NCBI GenBank assembly: GCA_036873135.1
Contig: JAPTYO010000020.1
Location: forward strand, 1,790,081-1,854,080
DNA: 64,000 nucleotides
From: Clarkia xantiana subsp. parviflora
Taxonomy: Eukaryota; Streptophyta; Magnoliopsida; Myrtales; Onagraceae
Reading direction: 5' to 3'
In this document: positions 22,535 to 35,008 of the stretch, in pieces
Layout: each line of letters opens with the position of its first letter
Position numbering within the stretch: position 1 is the first letter of the stretch
The notes under the pieces: generated by a model
Databases searched by the model: none
The model's input: the letters and a program-made list of their open reading frames with translations, nothing else
Told to the model about the DNA's origin: nothing
Translations under genes and position numbers: made by a program

Positions 22535-22852
22535 TATCTATTCAAATAAAAAAATAAAAATCTTCTTCCAAAGCTTTGATTTTCAATAACAAAGATAAAA
22601 TTTCTTCTTTCATTTAAGAAATCTAATATTCAACGCCTAGTAACTATTCTCTTTGGGTTGTTTTAACTCATAGAAGCATCTGCACCGTTGATTACCGCCA
22701 CAAACACAAACTCATCATACATCAAGCAACGGTCAGGATTTCAATACCTCCACCTCTCATTCTGAACTTTTATCACAAAACTTCTCAGAATACATATGGC
22801 AATCTCTTTTTTTCCCATTCTTTATCCCTTTTTTTTTACAGCTATGTATTCT
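22535..22852 (-). other. 3' flank of the cyclin gene
   Basis: Follows the stop codon of the minus-strand cyclin and probably contains its 3' untranslated region. Includes a poly-T tract near 22830. No other feature seen. Confidence 0.4.
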
Positions 22853-25800
22853 TCATAGTGTTTGTTTATCAATCTTCCTCCTCTTGCTGCCACTGTTCTT
22901 GTTTTGAGAAGAATCAGCACAAGAGCCAACTGCAGTTTCATCACTCTTATAGCTGAAGCATGTAATGTCTAATACCCCGATCGGACTTTGCGGTATTGAA
23001 GTCGAGACCAAACTATGAATCACCTTCAAGCACTCTTCCACTCTTTCCTGTTTAAGGCAAAATCTCATCATCATTGTGTGTTTTTCAAAAGAAATTTACT
23101 TCTTTATAACAATAAAGTCGAAATTTTTAGCCAAAAAAGGGTTTTTTTTCGGGTTTTTTTTAAGGGAAAAGTAGATTATTATGAATCAGAAGTTGAGACC
23201 AAACTATGAATAACTTTAAAGCACTCTTTTCTGTTTAAGCCAAAATCTCATCAACATTGTGTGTTTTTCAAAACAAAATTTCTTCTTTATAACAAAAAAG
23301 TTTAAATTTATAGAGAAAAAAATGGTTTCTTTTTTCCGGGTTTTTTTAAGGGAAAAGTAAATAATGTACAGATTCCTGCAATATTATGAAGAGTAAATTC
23401 TTAAAATGTGAAATTTCTTGTGAAAATTGTTGTGAAAGTAAGAGAGAGAAATTGGGTGTAGTGTAAATTTCAACTTTTATTGTGGGCCCATTCCACTTTC
23501 TATGGAAAATTTCACAAGAAATTTCACATTTTGTAGCACTACTCTATTATGAATCAGAAGTTGAGACTAAACTAGAATCACCTTCCACTTCAAATCTTTC
23601 CTTGTTAAGGCAAAATCTCATCATCATTGTGTGTTTTTTAAAAGCAAAACTACTTCTTTATAACAAAAAAGTTGAGACCAAACTGTGAATCGAATCACCT
23701 ACAAGCACTCTTCCACAATTTTCTGTTTAAGGCAAAATCTCATCATCATTGTGTGTTTTTCAAAACAAAATTGCATCTTTATAACATAAAAGTTGAAATT
23801 TTTAGAGAAAAAAAAATGGTTTTTCGGGTTTTTTTTTTCACAGGAAAAGTAGATAATGTACAGATTCCATTGTTAGCGAGTTCTTTGTTTACTATCTCAA
23901 TCTAGTTCAATGAGAGAAGCATAATGAGATCTTTTACCTTTTCGACATGTCGGGAGAGACTAAGGAGAAAATCTACTGTTTGCGGGTCTTCGACAAGAGA
24001 CAACACTGCCACTGCTGCTGCAATCTCGGACGGCCTAAACTCCAACAAATCAATGGCTGCAGCATTCAATTTTGAAACCCCACAAGAAAAGAGCTTTAAG
24101 AATCATACCACAAAGTAGGAACTGTAGACAGAACAGAGGAATTGAATAAAGCAGTGGAGATAAGCACCTCCTATAGTGCTCGATACAATCTGGATTGACC
24201 TCTCTATAGCGTTTTTCGGTGGAGGGATCACATCACCACCGTTCATCTTCGTAAGGAAATGATCTAAGAACGAGAATGGAGTCACGGCTTGCATTCTCCA
24301 ACACAATTTGCTTAATACTAGAAGTTCCATCCTCTGTACAGTTTTTGCTTCAAATATATATTTTGATTCACCCACCTATTTACATTTTAAAAAAAAAATT
24401 AGATTTTTTGACCAACCAGTTTCTAAAAATTCCGAAATTTGACAGATCTACTAAAAATCATAATTTTGAGGGTGGATTATGTTGGATCGCACCTGTAAAT
24501 CGAGTGACAAAGGCACGTCAATCTCCTCAACTTTGGCTGCCAAAGACAAACATGCCACAGCTAACAGTTGAGTCATCCAACCTGTGCCTTTCTACAATAC
24601 AATAGGATTGATAATTAGACATTACATAAATATCGAACTTTTAAACAATGAGATTGAAAAGGAAATGATTTTACTGTGATGCGGATTTACTTTGAACTAC
24701 ATTTAATCAATTATAGTATAAAATTTACTTACAGGGAGATCATATGAAGAAAGGATTCTGTCCAAGTAGCTAACTGATAGATATGCACAGAGTGGTCCAA
24801 ATCTGAAATGGGAATGTACCTGTTGAATCAATCAGCACTTCCATTATATAATCTTCGTTGCATTAAGGGGTTAAGAACCTAAAAACAGTCTCAACTATAG
24901 ATCATGTTGTTAATTCACCTTTCTTCGACTGATTTTAGTGTTAAAATTGGCGTTTTAAGCAAAAAAACAAGTTAGTTTTCCACTTTTCCGAAGTATCAGA
25001 TTTATTGCTCATGGTTTAGTCTTATTTTATGCTTAAAAAAACATGTATGTGTTCCGTCAATTTAAAGATAAAAATGTTTAGCAATATAATCTATAGTTGG
25101 AACTGTTTTTAGATTCTTAATCCTTGCATTAATCATGAATGCAAAAATCAATAAAACAGATATATTTTGCTATTGTATAGCCGCCATCAACAATTAAACC
25201 CAATAATTTGTTGATAGACCAGATCCAAAAGGTACTGCATCACAATCACATTGCATTTTTCATGCCAAGCATTTGGATACCAAATGATAATTTCACCCAA
25301 AAGGGAAAGAGCAATGCCCAAGATCAATAAACTTTTTTGGTAAAAATAAATAAATTTGTTCATGCAATTCCAGATTGGAGAGTTGAGATTAATAAGATAT
25401 AATGCATACCCTTATGAGAAAATCAATCAAAGTGTAATTTTTGAGGTACCCAGATAGAGTCATTGCACAAAACCAAACATTTATCATCATCAAAGAGAAT
25501 CTCACTGTAAGAAAGAAAAGAAAAATGTTGATTATTGAAGATACCTTGATTATCCAATCAATGGCTTCCTTTCGGCCACAAGCATCCAAATCCCCGTTCC
25601 TCAATCTGTTCACGTAATTAGAGTCGGGCATGTGTAGATGCTCCTTCTGCAGCAACTGAGATACACACTCCTCACTCTGCAGCGGCAGCAATGACAAACC
25701 ATCCTCCACTCGTACAGACGCGAAAACACTGTCCTGATGGCTGCTCCGGCGCCGCCACGTGGCACCCGATGACCCAGAATCCTCGTTTTCATCGAAGAAC

Positions 25801-25865
25801 ACACTTTCGTTGTCTTCTACACACAGGAGACCTGAGAACCCACTGGTGTCAATCCCTGGCGCCAT
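22853..25865 (-). CDS. CYCD2/4: D-type cyclin, CYCD2/CYCD4 clade
   Basis: Six exons on the minus strand: 25865-25545, 24819-24733, 24591-24493, 24375-24168, 24056-23938 and 23047-22853. All introns are GT-AG and the joined frame is 1029 nt (342 aa), a usual size for D2/D4 cyclins. ATG at 25865 (context GGATGGCG) is chosen over an in-frame GTG upstream. An LxCxE retinoblastoma-binding motif (LLCVE) lies at residues 13-17. The cyclin box follows ([48 protein letters not shown]; second fold [27 protein letters not shown]). The C-terminus ([20 protein letters not shown], then KRRK) is a D2/D4 signature. By family knowledge it activates CDKA to phosphorylate the RB-related protein at G1/S. Intron 1 holds a MITE; intron 5 holds degenerate copies of the exon-6 acceptor region and another MITE. 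Confidence 0.95.
23001..23870 (-). repeat. Four degenerate tandem copies of the intron-5/exon-6 junction of the cyclin
   Basis: The unit starts 'gt(c/t)gagaccaaact' at 23001, 23192, 23560 and 23671. It carries, on the minus strand, the 3' part of intron 5, the CAG acceptor and the first codons of exon 6. The first copy is the functional one. Copy 2 is split from copy 3 by a 154-bp MITE. The acceptor CAG survives in copies at 23231-23233 and 23723-23725 and is lost in the 23560 copy. Confidence 0.88.
23391..23544. mobile_element. 154-bp Mutator-like MITE in the cyclin intron
   Basis: Left end GAGTAAATTCTTAAAATGTG; the right end is the complement of GAGTAGTGCTACAAAATGTG. Inside the ends lies 'gaaatttcttgtgaaa' and its complement. 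The flanking 9-bp duplication TATTATGAA is perfect (23382-23390 and 23545-23553). A 9-bp duplication is typical of the Mutator superfamily. No ORF. Confidence 0.88.
24867..25123. mobile_element. Mutator-like MITE 'GGGTTAAGAACC' family, copy in cyclin intron 1
   Basis: Begins GGGGTTAAGAACCTAAAAAC and ends AGATTCTTAATCC, with long imperfect inverted arms (for example 'cattgttgctcatggttta' themes near the centre). A perfect 9-bp duplication TTGCATTAA flanks it (24858-24866 and 25124-25132). This is the best-bounded copy of a family with other copies at about 34086, 39129, 40338, 53825, 54547 and 54950. Confidence 0.82.
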
Positions 25866-26191
25866 CCGCACTCGATTATCACTACGTACACGGCCCTTTA
25901 CTTAATGGGTTTTATTGTTTTGATACAAAGGACTGATTTTGATTATTGGGTGATAGTAGCATTCATCGGAAATGAAGAACAGAGCAATCTGAACTAAGAA
26001 ATGGTAAGTAAAGATACAATTTTGACCTCTTTAGAACAGAGATGGGGAGGCTGCAAGAATTGGCTCCAAGTGATGGGAGGTTTTTATATTTAGGGTAGAA
26101 GGAAAAAAGGAGAGAGCTTTGGACAGAAGCATCAATTCATCTCTATTTCCATGGGGTTAAAAAAGGACGCCTAATTTCAATAAATAATACT

Positions 26192-26226
<35 letters not shown>

Positions 26227-27285
26227 GTCAGTTCTTGTTTTCACAGGGGAGAAGCTGAAGAAGACGGTCCGTCGTTATAAGGAGACGTCGGTAATCTGCT
26301 TTTTTTTGGGTAAGGTAATACGCTTATTTGGATGGAGAATTGGAGAGTCATTTATATATATATATATATGTCTTTCTATTTACGTGGCGGCAAGTTTAGG
26401 TGTATATATTAGGTATTGGGTTCAAAATAGTTTATGTCTTTAACAAGTGTTTCAGATTTAAAAATATTCATATTTAATTATTAAATAAATTGGTTGTTTT
26501 TTAGATTTTTCTTAAAAATTAATGAAATATTTTTTTTAAATATTAAATAAGTTTAAATCATAAACAACAAATCTAATACTTCATAAAAGTGAAAAATAAC
26601 AACTTTTTTAAATCACCAATTTTAAAGCCAAAATTAGTAAAAAAAAAAAAAGTATAAAATAACAAATATAATAATTGATTTATTGAATATTAACAGTTTA
26701 AATATATGGCAACGATAAATAGCATGACATATAGTTGAGAGTCTTTTTAGTTTTTTAACCCTAATGTATTTCTTGTGAAAAAACACTAAGGTATTTATGT
26801 ATTTTATTCATTGTAAATTTCTCTTAATACATATTTCATTAAAACGTTTAGTTATGATATTTTAATATAAAGTTAATGCATATATTATATTAATTTAGTA
26901 TAGACTATAATTTTTTAATCGAAATTTAGCTAATCCGTGTATTAGGTGATAGTTTGAAACCAAAAAAGTCCTACTAATATTAATAACATAACCTAATGTA
27001 TAATAATTTTATGCATTGTAACTATCTTTCTTTAGTCTCTTAAATGAAGGTATTTATGTTTGTTAATATATATTTTTAAACATTCAATTATGATATCTTA
27101 ATATAAATTTAATGCATATATTATATTAGTTTAGTATCGACTATAATACTTTAATCAAAATTTAGCTAATGCGTGTATTAGTTGATAGTTGAAACTAAAG
27201 AAGTCTTAATAATATAACCTAATTTATTATGATTTTATGCATTGTAATTATCTTTCTTTAGTCTCCTAAATGAAGACTTTGCCTT
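25866..27285. other. Cyclin 5' flank and AT-rich intergenic DNA
   Basis: 25866-26225 is the likely promoter and leader of the minus-strand cyclin, with a (GA)n tract at about 26193-26222. GA repeats are common in plant core promoters, but function is not shown. A near-repeat of about 190 bp follows: 'tttaatataaa(g/t)ttaatgcatatattatatta' at about 26860-26930 and 27095-27165. No further gene. Confidence 0.45.
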
Positions 27286-27288
27286 TTA

Positions 27289-29104
27289 GAGCACTTCCAA
27301 TAGGAAGTGCCTAGTGCCTCCACATCAGCAGCCACGTCACTGCCAACTCATCAAAGTGGCACTGCTACAGTATTTGCTACAGTAAATGACACTGTAAAAT
27401 TGGCACTCTCTCCAGTAGTGGAGGCCAAGTTCCACTTCAACATTGGGACCCACATAATTTCATAATTCAAATATATTTTTTGCATTATATATAAATTATA
27501 TATTCATATTTTTTTACAAATACGAACATGAATAAATAATGAGATTCAAGTATTAGATGTTTTAATTAAAAAAAAATAGGGGAAAATATATACAAAATTA
27601 TAAAAATGTAATTGAATTTTTTAATAAAAATTTACATTCTATAGGGATAAGAAAATAACCGGTCTGGTCGGTTCGGAACTGGTATAGACTGGACCGGTTC
27701 CAAACAGACCAATTATGCGAGAGGAGAACCAGACCAAAAACCAGTAATATACTTCTCAAAAAATTGATTTTTGACTGGACCAGACTGTTTTGAACTGGTT
27801 TTTAACTGGATCAGTTTTGTCGGAGGATCGGTTTTTCGTTTTTTTTTTTTTAATTAGGGTAAATTTGTATAGGAAAATGGGTCGGACCAGTTTTGAACCG
27901 AACCAGACTTTTTTTACAGTTCCAGTCCAAAACCGGTCCATAATTTTTAGTGCTAATTTCAAATTCAGTCCAGACCGGACCATACTGTTTTAATTAGTAC
28001 CAATCCAGTTCGGAACATATTCGGGCCCGACCGGTTCGTGCATATCTATAGTTCTCTATTGTCAATTCATTGCAATAATTATACGTTACTTGACCAAGGT
28101 AAAATTACTATTAGGTGCAGTTCCCATGAGGCATGCAAAATGATTGATAAGTATAATTGTTGATATAATAACATTGATTAATCAAATTCATTGAATCTAT
28201 TATTTCACCATAATCAGTGTATATCTGTTATACGTTGATTGACATATATTAATTCAACATCATCAACATATTCACGTTTATGTACATCCATGATCATATT
28301 AGTAAATTGATTATTGCATTAATCATGTGTTTTTATATATGATTTTCAATATATGTAAATTAGAAATATATTATATATACATCATTCTAAAAGTATAATT
28401 TTTATAATAATTTATCGTAAAAGATAGATTTCTTTCATATAATAATATAATATAATATAATACGTAAAATATATAAAAATATATATGCATTAAAATAATA
28501 TAATATTTTGTAGTAATTATTTTCCATATTTAATAGTTTGAAATGTTATACTATTTCAAAATTTAGAATTAACGGTTATTCAACATGGTAACATATAAAC
28601 AAATTAGATATGGAAATTTCGAAATTGATTCAAAGTTAAAAAGTAGTAATTTTGGTTCGTGTCGTTATTTATGTTACATAATATTCAAAATGACTGATTA
28701 CGGCTCTTGTCTATCTGACTTAGCGTAACCGAATATATATACAATCAAAGAGATGAGCAACGCAATCGAATAAAATAATATTAAAAAGTTGGCACCGACA
28801 TGAACAGTAACTTGGGAGTTCCTACTAGTAGGCACTGTCCCACTTCACTATTCACTCAATAATGGCAAAACAGTAATATTAGTAATCCTAGTCACGCCTA
28901 GTGGCGCCTAGTCAGCGTCCAGTGGCAAAAATTGGAATTAGGCACTCCCATTTTGGAACAAGGCACTCCTATTGAAAATGCAAGTGCCTATTTAATCATT
29001 ACCAGTAGGGACCAACAGTAAATGGCACTAGGCACTCTCTACAATAATAAATTTACAACATGGAACTAGGAACTAGGCACTAGGCATTGCTATTGAAAGT
29101 GCTC
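27289..29104. mobile_element. Harbinger-like TIR element (1.8 kb) with nested insertion
   Basis: Ends GAGCACTTCCAATAGGAAGT and the complement of GAGCACTTTCAATAGCAATG, flanked by TTA on both sides (27286-27288 and 29105-29107). Subterminal 'ggcactaggcac' words recur. A second element with 'accggttc' words lies nested at about 27643-28055. No transposase ORF is visible, so it is non-autonomous. Superfamily assigned from the TTA duplication only. Confidence 0.7.
27643..28055. mobile_element. Nested 'accggtt'-rich element
   Basis: Left CTATAGGGATAAGAAAATAA and right complement of CTATAGATATGCACGAACCG are imperfect inverted ends. The interior is rich in 'ggaccggttttgaac' words. The two antisense ORFs across it are products of inverted symmetry, not genes. 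Confidence 0.5.
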
Positions 29105-29107
29105 TTA

Positions 29108-29870
29108 GAGAGGATGATGATATATATGTTTCCTTTCTTATTTCTTATATTATATTATAATTGCAAAATTTGATTTTGATTTATACTCTGTCTTATTTGC
29201 TCATTAGGTATGTGTTGACCTCAATGTAAGCTTGTTAACATATTTTGACTTTATTGATTGTAAATTTCTTAATTTTTTTCAAATAATCGTAATAATATGC
29301 GTGTTGTGATTTGCTCATATGAGTATATTGAACTTTTTTGGTTCATTTATGGATATTTCGAGATAGTTTTTTTAATAAATATATAATAGTAATATATTTG
29401 TTATTTATTATCTTAAATTAAAAATATTAATCACCGAGGAAAAATACCACACTTTTTCTTTTTGGTTTTCATTCTCATGGTCACTAGTGGAGACCTGACC
29501 TCTGGTTAAGGGATGATGCGCTGAACCACCACACTATTGTTACATGGTGTAAAAAAAAAAAAAATACCAAACTTTGTTGATTCGTTTTAATTTTTAGCAA
29601 AAAAATTGACAATTTTGCAGGGGTAAAGTTGGTAATTTGACTTCAGATGACACTGACACGCTATTGGTGCAGAGAGGAGAGAGACAGCAACAGCACTGTC
29701 CTATTTTTCGCCCCATGCGAATACGTGGCGGTCAAAGACAATACTACGGTGTCGCTGTCAGTCACTAAAAAGGTATTAAGGGAAATCTGAAGATATGCAA
29801 GATATATCCTCATCTTTAGTATTTATCAAATTTGGCCCTTAACTTATATATATATATATAAACGTGAATC
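29108..29870. other. AT-rich intergenic, repeat fragments
   Basis: A fragment 'gacctctggttaagggatga' near 29500, followed by 'gctgaaccaccacactattg' and an A-run (29552-29564), looks like the 3' end of a retroposon. Nothing else recognised. Confidence 0.35.
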
Positions 29871-29878
29871 AAGCGATG

Positions 29879-30908
29879 TAGGGCTGGGCATGGTTCGGTT
29901 CTGGGCCGAACCGGTTCAGAACCGATCCGGAACCGGATTTAAGGTTCATCCGGTTTTCTATACCTGGCATGAACCGAACCGGTTTCACGGCTCCAGAACC
30001 AAACCATGTTTGAACCGGTTCTGAACTTTTTTTATTTTGCTTCAAACCTTTTTTTATTTAAAGTTCTAATTATGCACCAAATTCGATAATAGACGAACAA
30101 TTCATAAACTTTCAAAATATAAAGATAACTAATCACTTCAACATAGATAGTATCGAAATCTAAATTCCAAACAATTTGATAATATAAGTTGAAATATTTA
30201 AAGCATAAATCTTGAGACTTCCACCGGTTCTCGAGAGGCGACATGCGTAGCTCAAACGTCAATAGTGCAACAAATCTATGAATGAAAAATAAATAAAAAG
30301 AGTTAGTATATGAAGTAAGTTAATCATGAAGTAAGTTAATCTGTTGAACTGAACTGAACCCAGTTAAGTGTTCAACAGAACTGAATTCGGTTCAGTTCTC
30401 GAACTGAACTGAGCCGTCGACGAACCCAAAATAAAAAATTCATCAAAAAATCGTTGTTGGTGATCTGAGCGAGGAAGGCATTATTAAATTGTATCAATTG
30501 AAAGAAACAGATCGATTCAAACTCATTTAATGAAATCCTACAAAAACAACAAACGCTATAGGAAGTTAGAATTTAGGAACTCACCGTATCAAATTGGACT
30601 GGGCAAAACTCGCCGGCGATGTGGTGGACGAAGGATGGAGGTCCGGCGGGAGTGGCAGCGGCAGTTCTTCAGGAGCGGCGCTGCAATTTTTTTTTACTGG
30701 ACTGATGAACGGTTGTAGTTAAGAACGGCATAGGGTTAATAATAATTTTTTTTACAACCGGTTCTGAACTTGTTCTGAACCAGCTGAGAACCGCTCATAA
30801 TATATATATTAAAAACCAAACCATATACAAACAGGTTCGGCCAGAACCGGTTCTAGCCGGTTCGGTTCCGATTCGGTTCAACCAAACCGGTTTTTTTGCC
30901 CAGCTCTA
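29879..30908. mobile_element. hAT-like element with TAGGGCTGGGCA ends, second copy (1.03 kb)
   Basis: Left end TAGGGCTGGGCATGG, right end TTTGCCCAGCTCTA; subterminal 'aaccggttc' words as in 20023-21140. AAGCGAT occurs just outside both ends (29871-29877 and 30911-30917) but is offset by two bases on the right, so the duplication is imperfect. A GC-richer patch at 30600-30690 encodes a short Gly/Ser/Arg-rich ORF of no recognisable function. Confidence 0.75.
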
Positions 30909-33900
30909 TAAAGCGATATAATTTACATACAATAAGAAGATATGGAGGGAAAATTGCACCTTTTGTATATATATATATATATGGAGAGATGTCAAATCAA
31001 GTTACAAAGATGGAAAGATAAAAATAGAAAAAAAAAACTATATAATTAATATTGTTCTTAATGAAAAAAAATTGAATTTAAACTTCATTAAACTCTAATG
31101 ATATAAATATATTTATAGTTAATATTTATGTTTTTTAAACTAATTCACCAAATTAAAATTATTATAAGTGCACATAAAGCAATGATATGAGTGTTACCAT
31201 AATAGGAGTACCCCATGAGAAATGTAAAAAAAAATAAAAAATTATCTTTTGTCTGCTTTAACTTTTGGCTGGGGAGCGTCCTCGATCCCTTTCATTTTCA
31301 TAAGATTTGCTTGTTAATTATTGCGTGAAATGAAATGACATCCAAAATTATTATTAACATATATATAATTAATAAATGAACTACCCAAAGTTTCACCAAA
31401 CGTTCGTCTATTGACTAATTAATCAAGCTTAGTTAGTCAATATATATTGCACTTAATTAAGGTCCTCAAGAGTCAAGACATAATAATTATAATGTTTCCC
31501 TGCATCTTATCTAGCTAATTTGAGTTATATAGAAGGAATTAATTACGTTGGCAGTGGTACAAACACATGATTAATATTCATGGTTAGTATTTTTCACATA
31601 AACACAATAATATATGGGTGTTTAAAGTATTACTATTAATTTTTATTTCTGCCAAAAGATGTATCACCCTTAATTGATGCCACACTATTTCATGTAGTGT
31701 TGCATGGTTAGGGTGTGTTTGGGGTGATTTTTTTTGTTCCACTAATAGAAATGAGTTAGTAGTTGCGACTCTAGTCTCATTCCGCTATGTAATGTTTGAG
31801 ATGTCGTTTACACGATTAAATATTTTTCCAACCAGACTTAGTAAACAACCAGCGCATGCAGTGACTCATCAACGTCGCCCATCAACAGCCTATTATAGTC
31901 CATAAATCAGCCCGCTAAAACCCATTTCTACTCGTCTCATTTTATGTCTAACACAATATGTGAGTCAAATGAGACCTAATATTTTAAATCGAGTCATCAC
32001 GAGATGACCCCAATAGGTTTTAAATATGAGATTTTAGAAACAACCCACATGAAAACAAACGTTTTTAACCACTAGAACCCCATTTTCGGTGATGATGGAA
32101 TGATTCTCATTTGCACATGGTAATTAATAAAGAAAGTGATTATTATTATTAAATAAAAAATTAATGAGGATATGAACTAGTTGAATGCATAGTAAAAAAG
32201 AAGATTCAATTAAGTCTTGGTCTTCACATAATGGTAAAATATGCTTAATTGCTAGCTATAATTGGCCTTTGCCTTGGTAATGCCATAAAGTAGTGCAAAA
32301 ATTGAATTTGAAAGATTAGATTTGGGTGGTTCCTCTCCCTCCAACAACACATGAGATGAGATGCGCCTCGACAATGTTTTTTTTTCACTATATATATATC
32401 TTCTTTTTTAGGGGAATATATCAACTTGGTTTAGTCAAGTATCGTACGTGTTAAATTTAACGAAATATTACCCGAATGGGCAGTTATGTAAGATTGTGTT
32501 GGCAAATTTCATTTGCATACTTAGGCTATCATAAAATCGATATTTGAGTGAAAATAATAAATTAACACTAACAATTGGGTTATATATATATATATATATA
32601 TACTTATTAGCAGTTGAGTTACGTTATGATGAGGAACGTAACATGCATGCAAGTGTAATATTTAGTATCATATATATCAGTGAAGACATATATATACGTG
32701 ACTACGTGTTAATTATTAGCTGGGTCTCTACTAGTACTAGCTAGGGTTTATTTAAGCAAGTGTCACGTGTGCTATCTATATATATATAAGCTGACTAAAT
32801 TAAACTGGTCAAAAGTTGCATTTGAATCTAATAACGGTATGAAATTAAAATTAGAGCTTTTCACTTTGGATGCTTGATTTCTTCTAGACATTAATTAGAA
32901 TCATCCTGGTCATATTTATTCTATAAATATCATTGCATCGAGTCAATTCGTAAACGGTAAAATAATAACAATTAATATTTTCTATTATCAGGCTCATATT
33001 TGATTTAATTCAAAACATCTGAATGATTAAGAGATGAAATGCTAATCCATAGTACGCCATATTACATGGTTTTTGAACAAATTAAAGTTAATGGTGAAGT
33101 TTTAAAATTTGAAAGAATGGAGATTCCTTCTCTCATTTGTAAAGATAACTTCTTTTTACACAAATTATTCCAACACTTTTATGATTTTGTCACCTTTGAG
33201 AAATGAAAATGCTCTTTGCTGTTCTTTCTTTTTGCAGATTTATTAATAAGATAAAGATAAAGAAGAAGTTCTTTGCAACTTGCAAACAGCATAACCACAC
33301 ACCAGAAATCAGCAACACAGAGTACTGTCTTTGCAGTTGAATATATTCCTTGGTTTGTCAGTTACCTCTACAGCAACTATGTTGTTTGGTTCTTTCCTTT
33401 CTCTTATATATATAATATAAACAAATTAGGTATGGGACATATTACTAAGATACATTACCAAACAGGTAAAAATAAAATTATCCCCACCCCCCTTAATTTT
33501 TGTTTACCTCTAAGTATGGTTTTAGGAAATGAATCAGCACATGTAGCATGTTTGTCTCCACTCATACCAGATCAATCCGTAAAGAGTTGGCAAAGTGCTA
33601 ACCATGAATATTTTTTCATTCTTTTGTTACCAAATAAAGGAATGGGCTAGTAGTGGTGACCCTAGACCCATCCCACTACGTAATGTTCGAGCTCTCCTGC
33701 TCGCGGTCTAGGGTTTTTCCGACCAGACTTAGCGAGCAACCAGCGCATGCACTGACCTCGTCAACGTAGCCCCATCAGCAGCCTAGTATAGTCAAGAAGA
33801 GAGGCAAAGTGCTAACTATGAATATTTTTTCATTTAAAAAAGAAAATCAGTAGAATTTATATTTAACATCTTATTAATAAATGAAGAGAGTCGAATGATA

Positions 33901-34077
33901 CATTATATTACATGATTTCCATATAATATGCTTAATATGTAATATGTAGTCTAAGGGAAGTAAGCATGATATGAAAACGACTCTTAATTAAGACTGCATA
34001 CTTGAGATCCGAGCTCTCCAGAGGCTTCCACATTCACCGCACACACTCAAGTCTTCATATTTTAACATCTCTCAATT
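30909..34077. other. Long AT-rich intergenic stretch with dispersed repeats
   Basis: No gene could be supported. Two copies of the 'ccagacttag(t/c)(a/g)a(a/g)caaccagcgcatgca' repeat lie at about 31750-31935 and 33650-33800, the latter with 'gtgaccctagacccatccca'. Microsatellite (TA)n near 32580-32600. A 125-codon plus-strand ORF at 33273 is judged non-coding. Confidence 0.45.
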
Positions 34078-34085
34078 ATTAAGGG

Positions 34086-34478
34086 TTAAACAAGTCTCAA
34101 CTATATATTATTATGTTGTTAATCATTATCTTCAATTTAAAATGTTAGTATTCGGCGTCTTGGTTACTAGATTGATTGATTTTCTCTATTTTCAACTGAT
34201 TTTAGCCTTAAAATTGATATTTTAAGTAATAAAAAACATATTTTTTTTCCATTTTTTTCGTTCTGAAATATCATATTTGTTGATCATGATTTAAGATTAT
34301 TTGATTCTTAAAAATATGTTTTTATTTTGTCAATTTTAAGAGAAAAAAAGTTGAAATCAAACAAATCTAATAATCGGAACACAGAATATCAACATTTTAA
34401 ATATGAAACATTGATTAACAATATAATATTGATTAACAATATAATATAAAGCTGTGACTGTTTTAGATTCTTAATTCA
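34086..34478. mobile_element. 'GGGTTAAGAACC' MITE family, intergenic copy
   Basis: Begins 'aagggttaaacaagtctcaa' and ends 'gactgttttagattcttaat'. The inner arms 'aatgttagtattcggcgt' and 'cagaatatcaacattttaaat' are complementary. Same family as 24867-25123. No clear target duplication; a short stretch near the right end ('gattaacaatataatatt') is duplicated. Confidence 0.65.
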
Positions 34479-34512
34479 CTTAGTTAACTGTGGTAACTTG
34501 TATTATATATAT

Positions 34513-35008
34513 GGGAAAAGTATGTAAAACGTGCAATATGTTTGAAAAGGATGGTTTTATGGACCAATATGTTTTAAAATGTACAACATGTTTGAAAAAG
34601 ATGGTTTTATGGACCAAATTTTTTTAAAATATACAACAAGCTTGCAAAAGATGTTAAAATGACATACCGTCCACTTATTATCAATAGTCTCATTAAGTTG
34701 ACACATTTTTAGAAAAAAATAATAATTAAAACAAGAAATTAATTTATACATAACAATGATTATTAATGGGTGATGTAGATAATAATAATAATAATTTTTT
34801 TTTTCAAACGTAACCGCACGTGTCCACTTAATGAGACTAGTGACAACAAGTGGACGATAGTCATTTTACCATCTTTAGTAAGCTTGTTGTACATTTAATA
34901 AAAATTGGTCCATAAAACCATCTTTTCTAAACATGTTGTACGTTTTAAAACATATTGGTCCATCAAACCATATTTTTCAAACATGTTGCATGTTTTACAT
35001 ACTTTTCC
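34513..35008. mobile_element. Foldback MITE with ~190-bp inverted arms (496 bp)
   Basis: Begins GGGAAAAGTATGTAAAACGT and ends with the complement of GGAAAAGTATGTAAAACATG. The arms continue through 'ggttttatggaccaat', 'acaacaagcttgc' and 'ccgtccactt', leaving a short central loop. Flanks are both 'tatatat', so the target duplication is ambiguous. No ORF. Such symmetry can yield hairpin RNA if transcribed. Confidence 0.75.

Noticed and set aside
25869..25871. Start of the cyclin two codons upstream
   Set aside because: That codon is GTG on the minus strand; the ATG at 25865 has good context and matches the family.
33273..33650. 125-codon plus-strand ORF
   Set aside because: No domain or repeat pattern of a real protein, and it runs into a dispersed repeat. 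The composition is that of random AT-rich sequence.
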